Program-made: the position numbers and the translations under genes | Origin: Microcaldota archaeon | GTDB lineage: Archaea > Micrarchaeota > Micrarchaeia > Norongarragalinales > JAPLXB01 | Direction: 5' to 3' | Assembly (NCBI GenBank): GCA_026396285.1 | Contig: JAPLXB010000023.1 | Location: 1 to 44,655, forward strand | DNA: 44,655 bases | Notes under the pieces: model-generated | Database searches by the model: none | What the model saw: only the letters and a program-made list of their open reading frames with translations | What the model was told of the DNA's origin: nothing | Shown: one piece after another, positions 1-7,387 of the stretch | Layout: the number at the start of each line of letters is the position of its first letter | Position numbering within the stretch: position 1 is the first letter of the stretch

Positions 1-98
1 CCGGTTTCCATCGCGTCCTTCAAGATGATTACAAGTTCGTTGAGCCCGAGAAGGCGTCCCCTCAAATAAGCCTCGTGCGAACTCTCGTCTTCAACCAT
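1..98 (-). CDS. unknown protein, 5' end only
   Basis: Only the first 32 codons are inside the window; the reading frame stays open to the left edge. The start is the ATG at 98. A TATA-like element (118-128) is centred about 25 nt upstream, so the message is probably leaderless. The N-terminus begins MVEDESSHEAYLRGRLLGL and looks like an acidic, helical cytosolic protein. I do not recognise a family from so short a piece, and the function cannot be assigned. Confidence 0.6.
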   Translation of the reverse strand, partial: MVEDESSHEAYLRGRLLGLNELVIILKDAMET

Positions 99-117
99 GT
101 AACTTTCAGGCAAAAAG

Positions 118-128
118 CATTTAAAATG
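118..128 (-). promoter_or_regulatory. TATA element for the partial gene at the left edge
   Basis: On the minus strand this reads cattttaaatg, centred 25 nt before the ATG at 98. That is the archaeal TATA-to-start distance for a leaderless transcript. Confidence 0.55.
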
Positions 129-134
129 GTTTCC

Positions 135-169
135 AAACGCCGCGCCACCGGTTCGGCGTTTTGTTTTTT
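135..169 (+). terminator. hairpin followed by T-run
   Basis: An 8-bp perfect stem (135-142 pairs with 154-161) with an 11-nt loop is followed on the plus strand by a nearly uninterrupted T-run to 169. It has the shape of an intrinsic terminator for plus-strand transcription, yet no plus-strand gene is visible upstream of it in the window. Between here and 302 I see no supportable protein gene. Confidence 0.4.
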
Positions 170-302
170 AACCCGGCCGGGCACCGGCTCGCCGTGCACC
201 ATCCTCCTGAAAAAGTCAGTGAAGCAAAGCGGTTGCTGGACAGAAAAGGACTTCGTGCAGTGAGGGTCCTGCCCCTCGGGTGAATTGCGCCCACTGGCCG
301 GC

Positions 303-377
303 TCAGAGTTCGCCGACGCGGCGCTTCTTCATCCTCTTCATTCTCTTGCGCTTCTTCTTAATCCACTTCCAACGCAT
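303..377 (-). CDS. rpl41e: 50S ribosomal protein L41e
   Basis: A 24-codon ORF starts at the ATG at 377 and encodes a peptide that is almost only Arg, Lys, Trp and Met (it begins MRWKWIKKKRKRMKRMKKRR). That is the hallmark of L41e, the smallest ribosomal protein, a single basic helix that sits in rRNA at the subunit bridge. Archaeal family members have about this length and the same MR-W/A-KW opening. Its end carries a short non-basic VGEL tail. It lies 28 nt after the stop codon of the Vsr-like gene on the same strand. Automated gene callers commonly miss a gene this short. Confidence 0.85.
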   Translation of the reverse strand: MRWKWIKKKRKRMKRMKKRRVGEL

Positions 378-405
378 ATGGCCCGTTAAGGCGAGTCTTT
401 TCCAT

Positions 406-1173
406 TCAGAAAAGAGCCGCATTCTTCTTCCACTTGCGCGGTCGAGAACCCATTTTTCTTTTCCTCCTTAAAACGCGTTCAATTTCGTCAACGATTTTAC
501 GAGCAGCGCATTTAATATCTTTTTCCCAAAAACGAAGAACCGTCCAACCGCGTTTTCTAAGCTGTTGATTGATTCGCTTGTCTCTTTCTTTCCATTTAGG
601 CAGGGAATGCCAATAATCCCCATCGCAGAAAACCGCTATTTTTTCATCTGGAAACGCCTTGTCTGCGACACAGATGCTGGCTACGGGGTATTGCTTGTAA
701 TGGCCGATTTCCCTGGCGGCGAGCTCTTCCTCAATAAGTCTTTCTATCGAAGTGTCTTTGCCAATAAGTCGCTTCGATATAGAAAGTATGATGTTTTTCC
801 GGTGGCTAGCTGACTTCGGTTTGCCCAAACTTGCTTCCGATTTAGTCATCGGGCGCATTCCAAATTCACGCATATAGCGCAGCAATGTTTTTTTATGAAT
901 TCCAAATTCCTTGGCCAAAGTAGCTATTGAACGTCTTTCAACAAAATATTTCTCCCTCAGTGCCTCTTCGGTTAGTCCGATTGCCTTGCGCTTTTTTTCA
1001 CGGCGCAAACGCCAAGATTCGTTTATATTTCGCCGTCTGATGCGGCAGGCATTGAAATTTTTAAGTAGCGTTTTAACATCATGCCTGCTAAGAACCGCAA
1101 GTTCCCGCAAAGATTTGTTCTCAAACCAATATGCTTTTTGCAAAAAATCTGATGGCAAACTTACTTTTTCCAT
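406..1173 (-). CDS. HTH plus Vsr-like (EDxHD/DUF559-type) endonuclease
   Basis: A 255-residue protein. The C-terminal part (about 135-235) resembles the Vsr mismatch endonuclease and related EDxHD homing endonucleases: TSIE at 141-144, VFCDGDYWH around 182-189 with the likely metal-binding Asp184 and His189, then RGWTVLRFWEKDI near 208-220. The N-terminal half holds two helix-turn-helix-like segments (about 20-40 and 76-106, ending HKKTLLRYMREFGM), presumably for DNA recognition. No partner DNA methylase is present, so mismatch repair beside a cytosine methylase is not supported; a free-standing homing or defence nuclease is possible. The ATG at 1173 lies 24 nt downstream of a TATA element (leaderless). 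The gene is visibly richer in A and T than its neighbours, which suggests recent acquisition. Confidence 0.7.
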   Translation of the reverse strand: MEKVSLPSDFLQKAYWFENKSLRELAVLSRHDVKTLLKNFNACRIRRRNINESWRLRREKKRKAIGLTEEALREKYFVERRSIATLAKEFGIHKKTLLRYMREFGMRPMTKSEASLGKPKSASHRKNIILSISKRLIGKDTSIERLIEEELAAREIGHYKQYPVASICVADKAFPDEKIAVFCDGDYWHSLPKWKERDKRINQQLRKRGWTVLRFWEKDIKCAARKIVDEIERVLRRKRKMGSRPRKWKKNAALF

Positions 1174-1190
1174 AGTGGTAAGAAGGTTCG

Positions 1191-1201
1191 TACCTTAAAG
1201 C
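1191..1201 (-). promoter_or_regulatory. TATA element for the Vsr-like gene
   Basis: The minus-strand sequence gctttaaggta is centred about 24 nt before the ATG at 1173, as for a leaderless archaeal transcript. Confidence 0.5.
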
Positions 1202-1207
1202 ATATTT

Positions 1208-1366
1208 CTAGACCTTCTTTCCAGTGGCTTTTCCAAACGCCCTGCACGAACGGTTGCCCCTCATTTCGCGCAGGATTTCCAACAGAATAAGGTTCTGGAC
1301 AGTGGCTTGCCCGCTTCTGCCAGCGGTTTTAACCATTTTTTCAAGGGCGCGGGCGTCCATTTGCAT
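1208..1366 (-). CDS. small basic protein, unknown
   Basis: A 52-residue ORF from the ATG at 1366, ending in a Lys/Arg-rich tail. It can be read further upstream in frame (to an ATG at 1471), but a TATA-like minus-strand element at 385-399 after position 1000 (1385-1399, gcattaaaaaatgcc) is centred 27 nt before 1366 and argues for the shorter leaderless form. The sequence has an amphipathic helical core (VQNLILLEILREMRGN). I do not recognise a family. It lies 34 nt upstream of the Vsr-like gene on the same strand but has its own promoter. Confidence 0.35.
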   Translation of the reverse strand: MQMDARALEKMVKTAGRSGQATVQNLILLEILREMRGNRSCRAFGKATGKKV

Positions 1367-1438
1367 CCAAAACAACCAGGAACCGGCATTTTTTAATGCT
1401 TTGTTTTTTCTGAGTCTGCTCTGTTTTTGTTTAGCAAA

Positions 1439-1448
1439 ACTAAAAAGT
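1439..1448 (+). promoter_or_regulatory. TATA element for the winged-helix regulator
   Basis: The plus-strand sequence actaaaaagt is centred 26 nt before the ATG at 1470 and supports that start rather than the upstream in-frame extension. Confidence 0.45.
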
Positions 1449-1469
1449 TCTTTCCCTGCTTGGTTATGC

Positions 1470-1751
1470 ATGAGTGAACCGCAGGAAACCGGCAAAAAAC
1501 TGGCGGTCTTGGCCAAGAGGGACTCCCTTTCCATCCTCTGTGAGCTCAGGGACTCGCCGAAGAGGTTCTCGAACCTGCCGGGAAACACGGACACGAGGAG
1601 CAGGCGCCTGAGGGAACTCGAGGAAAACAAACTCATCGAGCCCACGATAGTAAGCCAGAGGAGGCGCGGCCGGCCTATTGTCGCGTACAGGATAACGGAA
1701 AGGGGAACCGTCGTGCTGCGGGACGCCGAGGCGCTTGCAAAGGAGTTCTAG
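1470..1751 (+). CDS. winged-helix transcriptional regulator (HxlR/MarR-like)
   Basis: A 93-residue protein from the ATG at 1470. The layout is that of a minimal winged helix: helix 1 (KLAVLAKRDSLSILCELRDS), a recognition-helix region ending RSRRLRELEENKLIEPT, and a beta-wing with an RRRGRPIVAYRITERG motif like HxlR and ArsR family wings. It is presumably a DNA-binding repressor or activator; its effector is unknown. The reading frame extends upstream of 1470, but that stretch is hydrophobic nonsense, and the TATA spacing supports 1470. Its stop codon overlaps that of convergent radC within a single CTAG (1748-1751). Confidence 0.75.
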   Translation: MSEPQETGKKLAVLAKRDSLSILCELRDSPKRFSNLPGNTDTRSRRLRELEENKLIEPTIVSQRRRGRPIVAYRITERGTVVLRDAEALAKEF

Positions 1752-2416
1752 AAAAGCCCCGCCTCTTTCATGCTGTAAAAGCCGTCCCCGCCGATTATCA
1801 CGTGGTCGAGCACCTGGACGCCCAGAAGTTTGCCGGCGAGCGCCAGGTTCTTCGTGGACTCGACGTCCTCGTCGCTGGGGGAAGAATCGCCCGAAGGGTG
1901 GTTGTGGGCCAAAACTATTGCGGCGGCGCCGCGGTCGAGGGCGGTCTTGAAGATTTCCCTCGCGCTGAACGCGTTCGAGTCCAGGGAACCAACAAAAAGT
2001 GTTTCCTCGCCCATCAAGCGGTTGCGGGAATTGAGGAAAAGCACTTTCAGGTGCTCGCGCGACAGGCCCCTGAGGGAACTTTCAACGATTTTTGCCGCGT
2101 CGCCGGGAACCCGCACGAACGATTTTTTGTCCACGGCTTCTTCCGCGGCCCTGCGGCCCAGTTCGAAAGCGGCCGCGAGCCTCGAAGCCTTTGCAGGCCC
2201 GATGCCCCGCAGGCGGGCGAGTTGCCGCACTTCCTTCCTCGCGATGTCCGATAAACCGTTCTTCGCCGCCTCCTCCCCGAGTTCAAGCGCGCTTTTTCCA
2301 TTCACGCCGTTTCCAAAAACAAGGGCAACCAATTCAGCGTTGCTCAAGGCACCCGGCCCGAGCCGCACTATCCTCTCCCGCGGCCTTTCATCAAGAGGAA
2401 TTTCCTTGATTAACAT
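1748..2416 (-). CDS. radC: RadC family (JAB/MPN domain) protein
   Basis: 222 residues, full length for the family. The N-terminal third contains a helix-hairpin-helix (RLRGIGPAKASRLAAAFELG). The C-terminal part carries the JAMM metal-binding signature in the run LAHNHPSGDSSPSDED, preceded by the conserved FLNSRNRL segment. RadC/UPF0758 proteins are JAB-domain proteins, common in bacteria and infrequent in archaea; a direct repair role is disputed. It sits 41 nt behind hel308 on the same strand, so a repair- or recombination-linked operon is likely. The start is the ATG at 2416. Confidence 0.9.
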   Translation of the reverse strand: MLIKEIPLDERPRERIVRLGPGALSNAELVALVFGNGVNGKSALELGEEAAKNGLSDIARKEVRQLARLRGIGPAKASRLAAAFELGRRAAEEAVDKKSFVRVPGDAAKIVESSLRGLSREHLKVLFLNSRNRLMGEETLFVGSLDSNAFSAREIFKTALDRGAAAIVLAHNHPSGDSSPSDEDVESTKNLALAGKLLGVQVLDHVIIGGDGFYSMKEAGLF

Positions 2417-2456
2417 TATTACAACCAGCAGCTCCGCTTGGTCCTGGGAGAATTTT

Positions 2457-4526
2457 TCAACCCTTTACGACCTCTTTTATTTTCTCCTTCGGTGCGGCCC
2501 TGAATTCCTCGGCGGTCTTGATTCCCGCGTTCCACAACCGCCTCGCCCTCACGCGCCCGACGCCCCTGATGCGGCACAGTTCCAGCAGCTCCTCCTTAAC
2601 GCCGTGCATCAGGCGCCGCTCAATTGCCTTGGCCGCCGAATAAGTGCCCGTCTGGTTTGAAGTGAACGCCAGTTCCCTCAGCGCGTACGCGAGCCATTCC
2701 GCGATTTTAACGCGGCCGTGCAGTATCCCCGGCGGGAGGCCGTAGTCGGACATCACCTTGTCCTCGGTCTCCTCGTTCATCCATGCCGCCAGCACTTTCG
2801 CAGTCTTGTATTTGGCTATCCCGAACTCGTCACCAAGCGCCCTTTCAAGAGTGAAGTCGTCCAGCGACTTTTCCATCTCGTCAAACAGCGCCTGCTCCTC
2901 CTTGCGCGACACCGAAACCAGCGGCCGCATTTCGGTCGCGTTCGCCAATTCCATCAGCAGGCCCATTTCGCGCGGTTTCCTGCCGGAGATGATGAATTGC
3001 ATGAGCGAATGCGCAGACAGGGGGTCGACGTAGAGTTCTGAAACCCTTTTACCCAGTGGCGTGCCGAACAATAGCGCGGCTTTTTCGCGCACGAAATCCA
3101 TTTCTTTTAGTTCTGCCACGATTTTTTCGACGACTCCCAACAGTTCGCCCGATCCGCCGGCGTGGAACGCGTAAAAAGTGTCGTTGAAGAACTCGAACAA
3201 TTCCTTGAAACTCTTGCAGTAGCCTGATGCGACGAGCGCGAGGCAATGGGTCCTCAGCACCGGCTCGGAGGAAAGCCGGGATTCAATGTCCTCGAGCGGG
3301 CCGAAAACGTATTTTTCCTTGACTTCCGCGACTTCGTCGGGCGCGCACACTAGCACGCCGGTTCCCGCCGAATCATACCTCGGCCTCCCCGCCCGTCCAG
3401 TCATCTGGGCGCATTCCAGCGCGGGAATGAACTCCGAGTAGGCGCCGTTGAACCTCTTCAAGTCCCTCACGATCACCCAAGAAGCCGGATAGTCAATGCC
3501 CATCGCGAGCGTCGTGGTGCACACTATTACCTTGACTGCCTTGTCTTTCTTGAAGCCGGCTTCGATGAGGCGCCGCTGCGCGGACTCTATGCCGGCGTGG
3601 TGGAAAGCGATGCCGCTCCGCAGGCAGTCGGAAAGCATCCGGCACTGCTTAGTCGGATACTGAAGAGAATGGAGCGCCTTTTCGGAAAGGGCAGCCAGCA
3701 GTTTCCTCTCATCATGGTCCAAAAAACCCTCCACAACGCCTTTCAAGGCGCCGGCGGCGGCCTCGGCCTTTTTCCGCGTGTTAACGAAAACAAGAACCTG
3801 TCCGCTCGCGCCCCGCGCGCCGCCTGAAAGGCATTTTGAAACCAGCTCGTCCAGCACCTTACCCTTCCCCAGTTTCTCGCTGCGGTCCGCGAAGTCTATT
3901 CTCCTGCCGGGGCACACGCCCAAAACAAGCTTCGTGGGCCGGTAGTCGCTGACCACGAGCTGCGCCGCAAGCCATCCCGCGACTTCCTTGGCGTTTGGAA
4001 TCGTGGCGCTCAGCGCGAGAATGGAGCAACCCCTCCTGAGCAGTTTGGTCAAAACGATTTCAAGTGTCGCACCCCGCGAATAGTCGTTCAGCAGGTGCGC
4101 CTCGTCCACCACGGCCAGCCCGACTGTGTCAAGCCATTTGGCGCCGTGCCTGGTGAGGGAATCCATTTTCTCGCTCGTGACGACGACTACGTCAAAAGCA
4201 TGCAAATCTTCCGACGACGAGTCCAAGTCCCCCGTACTTATCCCGACGCGCATGTTGAAGGAGGAAAGGGCCTGGGAGAATTCCTCGAATTTTTCGCTGG
4301 CAAGCGCCCTGAGCGGGACGATGTACACTGCTTTTGAGCCAGTTTTCTCGAAATTGTCGGCCATTTTCAACAGAGCGAGCAGCGTCTTGCCCGACGCAGT
4401 GGGTGCGGAAACAACGGCTTTCCCGTTCCCAAGCACCGCAGGCACGGCCTTTTCCTGCATCGGGTTGAGGCTGGCATAACCCAGTTTCTGCAAAGCGTCC
4501 TTCAGCCACGTTTCCTGCAGTTGCAT
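2457..4526 (-). CDS. hel308: Hel308/Hjm-type Ski2-like DNA helicase
   Basis: 689 residues, the usual Hel308 length. It is a superfamily 2 3'-5' DNA helicase that acts at stalled or branched replication forks. Visible motifs: Q-motif region (LNPMQEKAV), Walker A APTASGKT (41-48), PLRALASEK (Ia), DEAH (141-144), SATIPN (III), a second RecA domain with TTTLAMGIDYPA and QMTGRAGRPRYD (VI), then the winged-helix/ratchet region and a C-terminal helix-hairpin-helix (CRIRGVGRVRARRLWNAGI). The start is the ATG at 4526, with a TATA element 25 nt upstream (leaderless). It is followed by radC. Confidence 0.95.
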   Translation of the reverse strand: MQLQETWLKDALQKLGYASLNPMQEKAVPAVLGNGKAVVSAPTASGKTLLALLKMADNFEKTGSKAVYIVPLRALASEKFEEFSQALSSFNMRVGISTGDLDSSSEDLHAFDVVVVTSEKMDSLTRHGAKWLDTVGLAVVDEAHLLNDYSRGATLEIVLTKLLRRGCSILALSATIPNAKEVAGWLAAQLVVSDYRPTKLVLGVCPGRRIDFADRSEKLGKGKVLDELVSKCLSGGARGASGQVLVFVNTRKKAEAAAGALKGVVEGFLDHDERKLLAALSEKALHSLQYPTKQCRMLSDCLRSGIAFHHAGIESAQRRLIEAGFKKDKAVKVIVCTTTLAMGIDYPASWVIVRDLKRFNGAYSEFIPALECAQMTGRAGRPRYDSAGTGVLVCAPDEVAEVKEKYVFGPLEDIESRLSSEPVLRTHCLALVASGYCKSFKELFEFFNDTFYAFHAGGSGELLGVVEKIVAELKEMDFVREKAALLFGTPLGKRVSELYVDPLSAHSLMQFIISGRKPREMGLLMELANATEMRPLVSVSRKEEQALFDEMEKSLDDFTLERALGDEFGIAKYKTAKVLAAWMNEETEDKVMSDYGLPPGILHGRVKIAEWLAYALRELAFTSNQTGTYSAAKAIERRLMHGVKEELLELCRIRGVGRVRARRLWNAGIKTAEEFRAAPKEKIKEVVKG

Positions 4527-4545
4527 GCAAAAAACCGGCGGAGGC

Positions 4546-4556
4546 GGTTAAAAAAC
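4546..4556 (-). promoter_or_regulatory. TATA element for hel308
   Basis: The minus-strand sequence gttttttaacc is centred 25 nt before the hel308 ATG at 4526. Confidence 0.55.
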
Positions 4557-4607
4557 AAGGGGGCCGCGGCGTTTCCAGTGGCCGCGTCCCCGGCGAATGA
4601 AAAACAA

Positions 4608-4616
4608 TTATATAAC
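4608..4616 (+). promoter_or_regulatory. TATA element for the secreted protein gene
   Basis: The plus-strand sequence ttatataac is centred 24 nt before the ATG at 4636. The divergent hel308 promoter lies about 60 nt away. Confidence 0.6.
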
Positions 4617-4635
4617 CTGAAGTACTGCTGCATGC

Positions 4636-5235
4636 ATGAAAACCGCAAACGCCGCCGCATTCGCCGCCTTCATTCTGGTGCTGGTTGCCTTCGCCGCGGC
4701 GGACATCGCAATTCCGACAATCACAAAGGTCTATTTCGACAACGCCGGCGCGCCCTATGACGGAAGCGTCAGTTTCACGGTAACGTGCTACGGCTACAGC
4801 TGGAAACCAGGGCCTGCTCAGGACAAGGCTCCCGGCACCTACGAGCCGACTAATGTCTTCAGCTTCACCGCGGACTGCCCGCGCTATGGCTGCGAAGTGG
4901 CTGAAAATTACTACCTCAACTACCGCCACCTCGACTGGTGCGACCTCAACGGCACAGCCGCCGGAAAGGACTTCTACATCCACGACTACTCCGGCCGGCC
5001 GGTTTCCGACTGCAACGAGGACTTCATGAACCGCGCTTGCACCCTGCGGTTCAGCATCCCGCCCGGCACGATTACGCCGGGGCCTTCGGCCACGCCGTCG
5101 TCAACGCCGCCAGTCCCGTCGCTCTATGCTTCGGTTACGCCCGCTGTAACGCCTGCGCCGCAGAAGAATTTTCTATCGGCACTGTTCCAGCAAATCACCT
5201 GCTTCATCCTCGGCTTGTTCGGCCAGCGTTGTTGA
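4636..5235 (+). CDS. secreted Cys-rich protein with Pro/Thr linker and hydrophobic C-terminus
   Basis: 199 residues. A signal peptide covers about residues 1-22 (AAFILVLVAFAAA). The mature domain (23-140) is rich in Cys, Tyr and Trp, suggesting a disulfide-stabilised extracellular fold. A Pro/Thr/Ser-rich linker (about 142-172) follows, then a short hydrophobic segment (FLSALFQQITCFILGLFG) and a final QRC. This order of linker, hydrophobic helix and short tail with a basic residue resembles sorting tails handled by archaeosortases, and one is encoded at 12872. No known tail motif (such as PGF-CTERM) is present, so substrate status is inference. The following membrane-protein gene begins 3 nt later. 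Confidence 0.7.
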   Translation: MKTANAAAFAAFILVLVAFAAADIAIPTITKVYFDNAGAPYDGSVSFTVTCYGYSWKPGPAQDKAPGTYEPTNVFSFTADCPRYGCEVAENYYLNYRHLDWCDLNGTAAGKDFYIHDYSGRPVSDCNEDFMNRACTLRFSIPPGTITPGPSATPSSTPPVPSLYASVTPAVTPAPQKNFLSALFQQITCFILGLFGQRC

Positions 5236-5237
5236 AC

Positions 5238-5597
5238 ATGGCAATAGAAGAACTGTTCCTCAAGGCCCTAGTCCTCACCATCGTAATTGAAACCGCAGTC
5301 ATAGCCGTTGCTTGGCGTGCCGGCCTCCTTCCCTCGCGCCCGAAAACAAGGCTTTTGGAAATCGTGGCCGCGGGTTCGCTGCCGTCCGCGCTCACGCTTC
5401 CTTACCTGTGGTTTGTGGTTCCGGCTTTCCTCGGGGGATGGAACGGCATCCTCGCAGGGGAACTTATTGTCGCCGCCGCCGAAACGCCGCTCCTCGCCGC
5501 CATCCTGCGTATTGACGCCAAGCGCGCGCTCGTGCTTTCAATCGCGTGCAACGCCGCCTCGTTCCTCGCCGGCGGGTTACTAATCCAGTTCCTGTGA
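5238..5597 (+). CDS. small multi-pass membrane protein, unknown
   Basis: 119 residues from the ATG at 5238, just after the stop of the secreted-protein gene, so translationally coupled. Four hydrophobic segments are visible (about 7-27, 41-62, 68-85 and 97-117), with a basic loop (RPKTR) after the first. I recognise no family. Its tight linkage to an exported protein suggests a role in the same surface or envelope process. Confidence 0.7.
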   Translation: MAIEELFLKALVLTIVIETAVIAVAWRAGLLPSRPKTRLLEIVAAGSLPSALTLPYLWFVVPAFLGGWNGILAGELIVAAAETPLLAAILRIDAKRALVLSIACNAASFLAGGLLIQFL

Positions 5598-5619
5598 CTC
5601 TGCGCGGTGGGCCGCCTGC

Positions 5620-6465
5620 TCATTCTGACGCTTCGGTTTTCTGCGCGGGCTTTTCCTCCGGCTTCTCGCCCCCTGCTTCGGGGGGCGCCGGCGCCTTGGG
5701 CTTCGCGACCCGGAAAATGACGTTTTTCACTACTTCCGTGGAATTGCTGAGCACGATTGTCTTGGCAGTCCGGTCTATGGCAAAGGCCCGGTTGCCGCCG
5801 AGGGCGGCGATGAGCTTCAACTGCCGCTTCTCGTCCGGCCCGTGCTCGATTATCAGGTTGCCGCGGTCCGAAACCCTGATGTCCGTGACGAATTTTTTCC
5901 AAAGATTGGACTGGAGGACTGAAATGAGGTCGACTTCCTTCCTCGGCCGCTCAACAAGTTCTATCGCGGGTTCGCGGAGCGCTTCCGCGACGCGCTTGCC
6001 GCGCTCGTAGTTGTAGAGCTTTATGTCGCCGTCGCCGGTGACTTTCGCGCGCTTGTATTCCGCTGTGATTTTCCTCCAGTCATACTGGGCGGCGTGCTTC
6101 GCGGAAATCACTGCCGGCGTCTTTTGCAGGTGGGACTCGAAGTTGGTTATGGCTTCGTCCCTGGCGCCGCGGCCGAGCATGAAGCCCATTACCGCGCCCG
6201 TGGCCGCGCCGATTCCGGCTTCGACTGCGGTGGGGATTATTTCCCCGAGCCGCGTCGGGGGCGCGAAGGCGGCTTTTGTTATCAGGATGCCGGCTGCGTC
6301 GACCCCGCCAATCACTTTGACGAGCCGCATCAGTTCGTGGCGCGCCCCAACCACCTTCTCGATATGGTCCTGGACCGCTGGCGTTAGCGCCTCTTTTGGG
6401 ATAATCAGCGTTTTTTTCTCCTGCCTCGCGCCTGCAGCGGCTTTTTCTCTCCTGAACCAGGCCAT
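5620..6465 (-). CDS. conserved-looking protein with glycine-zipper segment, unknown
   Basis: 281 residues from the ATG at 6465, with a TATA element centred at 6489, 24 nt upstream (leaderless). An in-frame TTG two codons earlier is less likely. A Gly/Ala-rich hydrophobic stretch (VEAGIGAATGAVMGFMLGRG, about residues 80-100) could be one membrane helix or a glycine zipper. The rest is charged and mixed alpha/beta, ending in a Pro/Glu/Lys-rich disordered tail. No catalytic motif is evident. It is convergent with the small membrane-protein gene. Confidence 0.65.
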   Translation of the reverse strand: MAWFRREKAAAGARQEKKTLIIPKEALTPAVQDHIEKVVGARHELMRLVKVIGGVDAAGILITKAAFAPPTRLGEIIPTAVEAGIGAATGAVMGFMLGRGARDEAITNFESHLQKTPAVISAKHAAQYDWRKITAEYKRAKVTGDGDIKLYNYERGKRVAEALREPAIELVERPRKEVDLISVLQSNLWKKFVTDIRVSDRGNLIIEHGPDEKRQLKLIAALGGNRAFAIDRTAKTIVLSNSTEVVKNVIFRVAKPKAPAPPEAGGEKPEEKPAQKTEASE

Positions 6466-6484
6466 GGACAAAACTGGGCAGCGG

Positions 6485-6493
6485 AATATTTAA
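6485..6493 (-). promoter_or_regulatory. TATA element for the 281-residue unknown gene
   Basis: The minus-strand sequence ttaaatatt is centred 24 nt before the ATG at 6465. Confidence 0.55.
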
Positions 6494-6542
6494 GCGGTTG
6501 CCAACGGAACCGGGTGCATGGTTCCAACGCCTTCACCGGCAA

Positions 6543-7214
6543 TTACTTGGAAGTGACTGCGCGGCGAATCCTTGAAAACAGTTTTTTCAACCCGCTCCCG
6601 CCGGACCGGTCTTTCACGGGCTCCGGTGTCGCCGCACTCCTTTCTCCTGAAATAGCCTGCTTCAGCGCCTCCGCCGACGGAATCTTGTATGCCCACAGGC
6701 CCGCGTCGACGGCGTAGACCTTGCCTTCTGCGTCTTTTCCAAAATTGTAGGCCTGGCCGCGGAGCCCGGAGCGGCTTTCAAAAATGTCGTGCAGCTCTCC
6801 CATCAACCCGTGGCGTTTCAGGAACCCGGCTAGTTTTTGGACCGGAACCCTGGTTTCCTTAACTGATTTCACTATTTCCAGCCTGGGCATCACTGTAAAA
6901 AGGCGGTATTGCCTGTCCTGCCCCTTTCCCTCCGAATAAATTCCAAAGACCGTGTCGGGGTGGAAGTATTTTTTCTCCGCGAGCAGCCGGTGGAACCGCG
7001 CCATCTGCACCGCGTGTTCGCGCGCGGCCATTTCGTTCTCGTATTCCGAGACCGGGAACCTGAACTGAAGGGAGTGGAATTCCCCGCCTCCCAGGTCTTT
7101 CAGAAACGTCGTGCCTTTCCTGTCGACAAAAACATGGGTGTATAATTTTTCTGTAGCCGCGAGTTTACCCGCATTCCAAGGCTTTTCTTTTTCCACAGCC
7201 ACACCCGTAATCAA
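6543..7214 (-). CDS. unknown protein, weakly kinase-like
   Basis: Up to 223 residues. The first possible start is a TTG at 7214, only 2 nt after the tRNA-Leu gene; GTG codons at 7202 and 7196 are alternatives and the true start is unresolved. The segment QAYNFGKDAEGKVYAVDAGLW resembles the catalytic-loop-to-DxG region of small-molecule or protein kinase folds (N, then D-x-G), and HDIFESR precedes it, but I see no convincing ATP-binding lobe. The C-terminus is basic (LKKLFSRIRRAV). The similarity is suggestive only. Confidence 0.55.
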   Translation of the reverse strand: MITGVAVEKEKPWNAGKLAATEKLYTHVFVDRKGTTFLKDLGGGEFHSLQFRFPVSEYENEMAAREHAVQMARFHRLLAEKKYFHPDTVFGIYSEGKGQDRQYRLFTVMPRLEIVKSVKETRVPVQKLAGFLKRHGLMGELHDIFESRSGLRGQAYNFGKDAEGKVYAVDAGLWAYKIPSAEALKQAISGERSAATPEPVKDRSGGSGLKKLFSRIRRAVTSK

Positions 7215-7280
7215 ATGCAGGGGAAGGGATTTGAACCCTCGCAGGCACTACGCCACAGGATGTCGCAAAACGGCTTTCTT

Positions 7281-7315
7281 TTGGTGAAGTTTTTCTTTCC
7301 CAAAAGAAAAGGTTC
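7281..7315 (-). repeat. hairpin element family B, copy in tRNA-Leu anticodon intron
   Basis: In tRNA sense it reads GAACC, an 8-bp stem (TTTTCTTT/AAAGAAAA, loop TGGG), ACT, then TCACCAAAAG. The element just after tRNA-Arg (17823-17859) has the same GAACC and TCACCAAAA flanks with a different 8-bp stem. Confidence 0.6.
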
Positions 7316-7353
7316 TCTGAGTCCTGCGCATTTGACCAGACTGCAGCCGTTTC

Positions 7354-7387
7354 CTACACCGGCGATGGCGAAGCCATCGCCCAAGCA
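7354..7387 (-). repeat. hairpin element family A, copy in tRNA-Leu D-arm intron
   Basis: In transcript (minus) sense: left flank TGCTTG, a 9-bp perfect stem, loop TTC, right flank GGTGTAG (7354-7360). The flanks and loop match other copies at 14463, 14321 and 35432-35506, while the stem sequence is unique but fully paired. Confidence 0.7.

Noticed and set aside
99..302. Possible non-coding RNA (SRP or RNase P) in the GC-rich gap
   Set aside because: I looked for the conserved cores of both RNAs and box C/D motifs and found none convincing.
1830..2660. A 276-codon plus-strand frame across radC
   Set aside because: Antisense to radC and the hel308 end; Ser/Arg-rich composition is typical of a shadow frame in GC-rich DNA.
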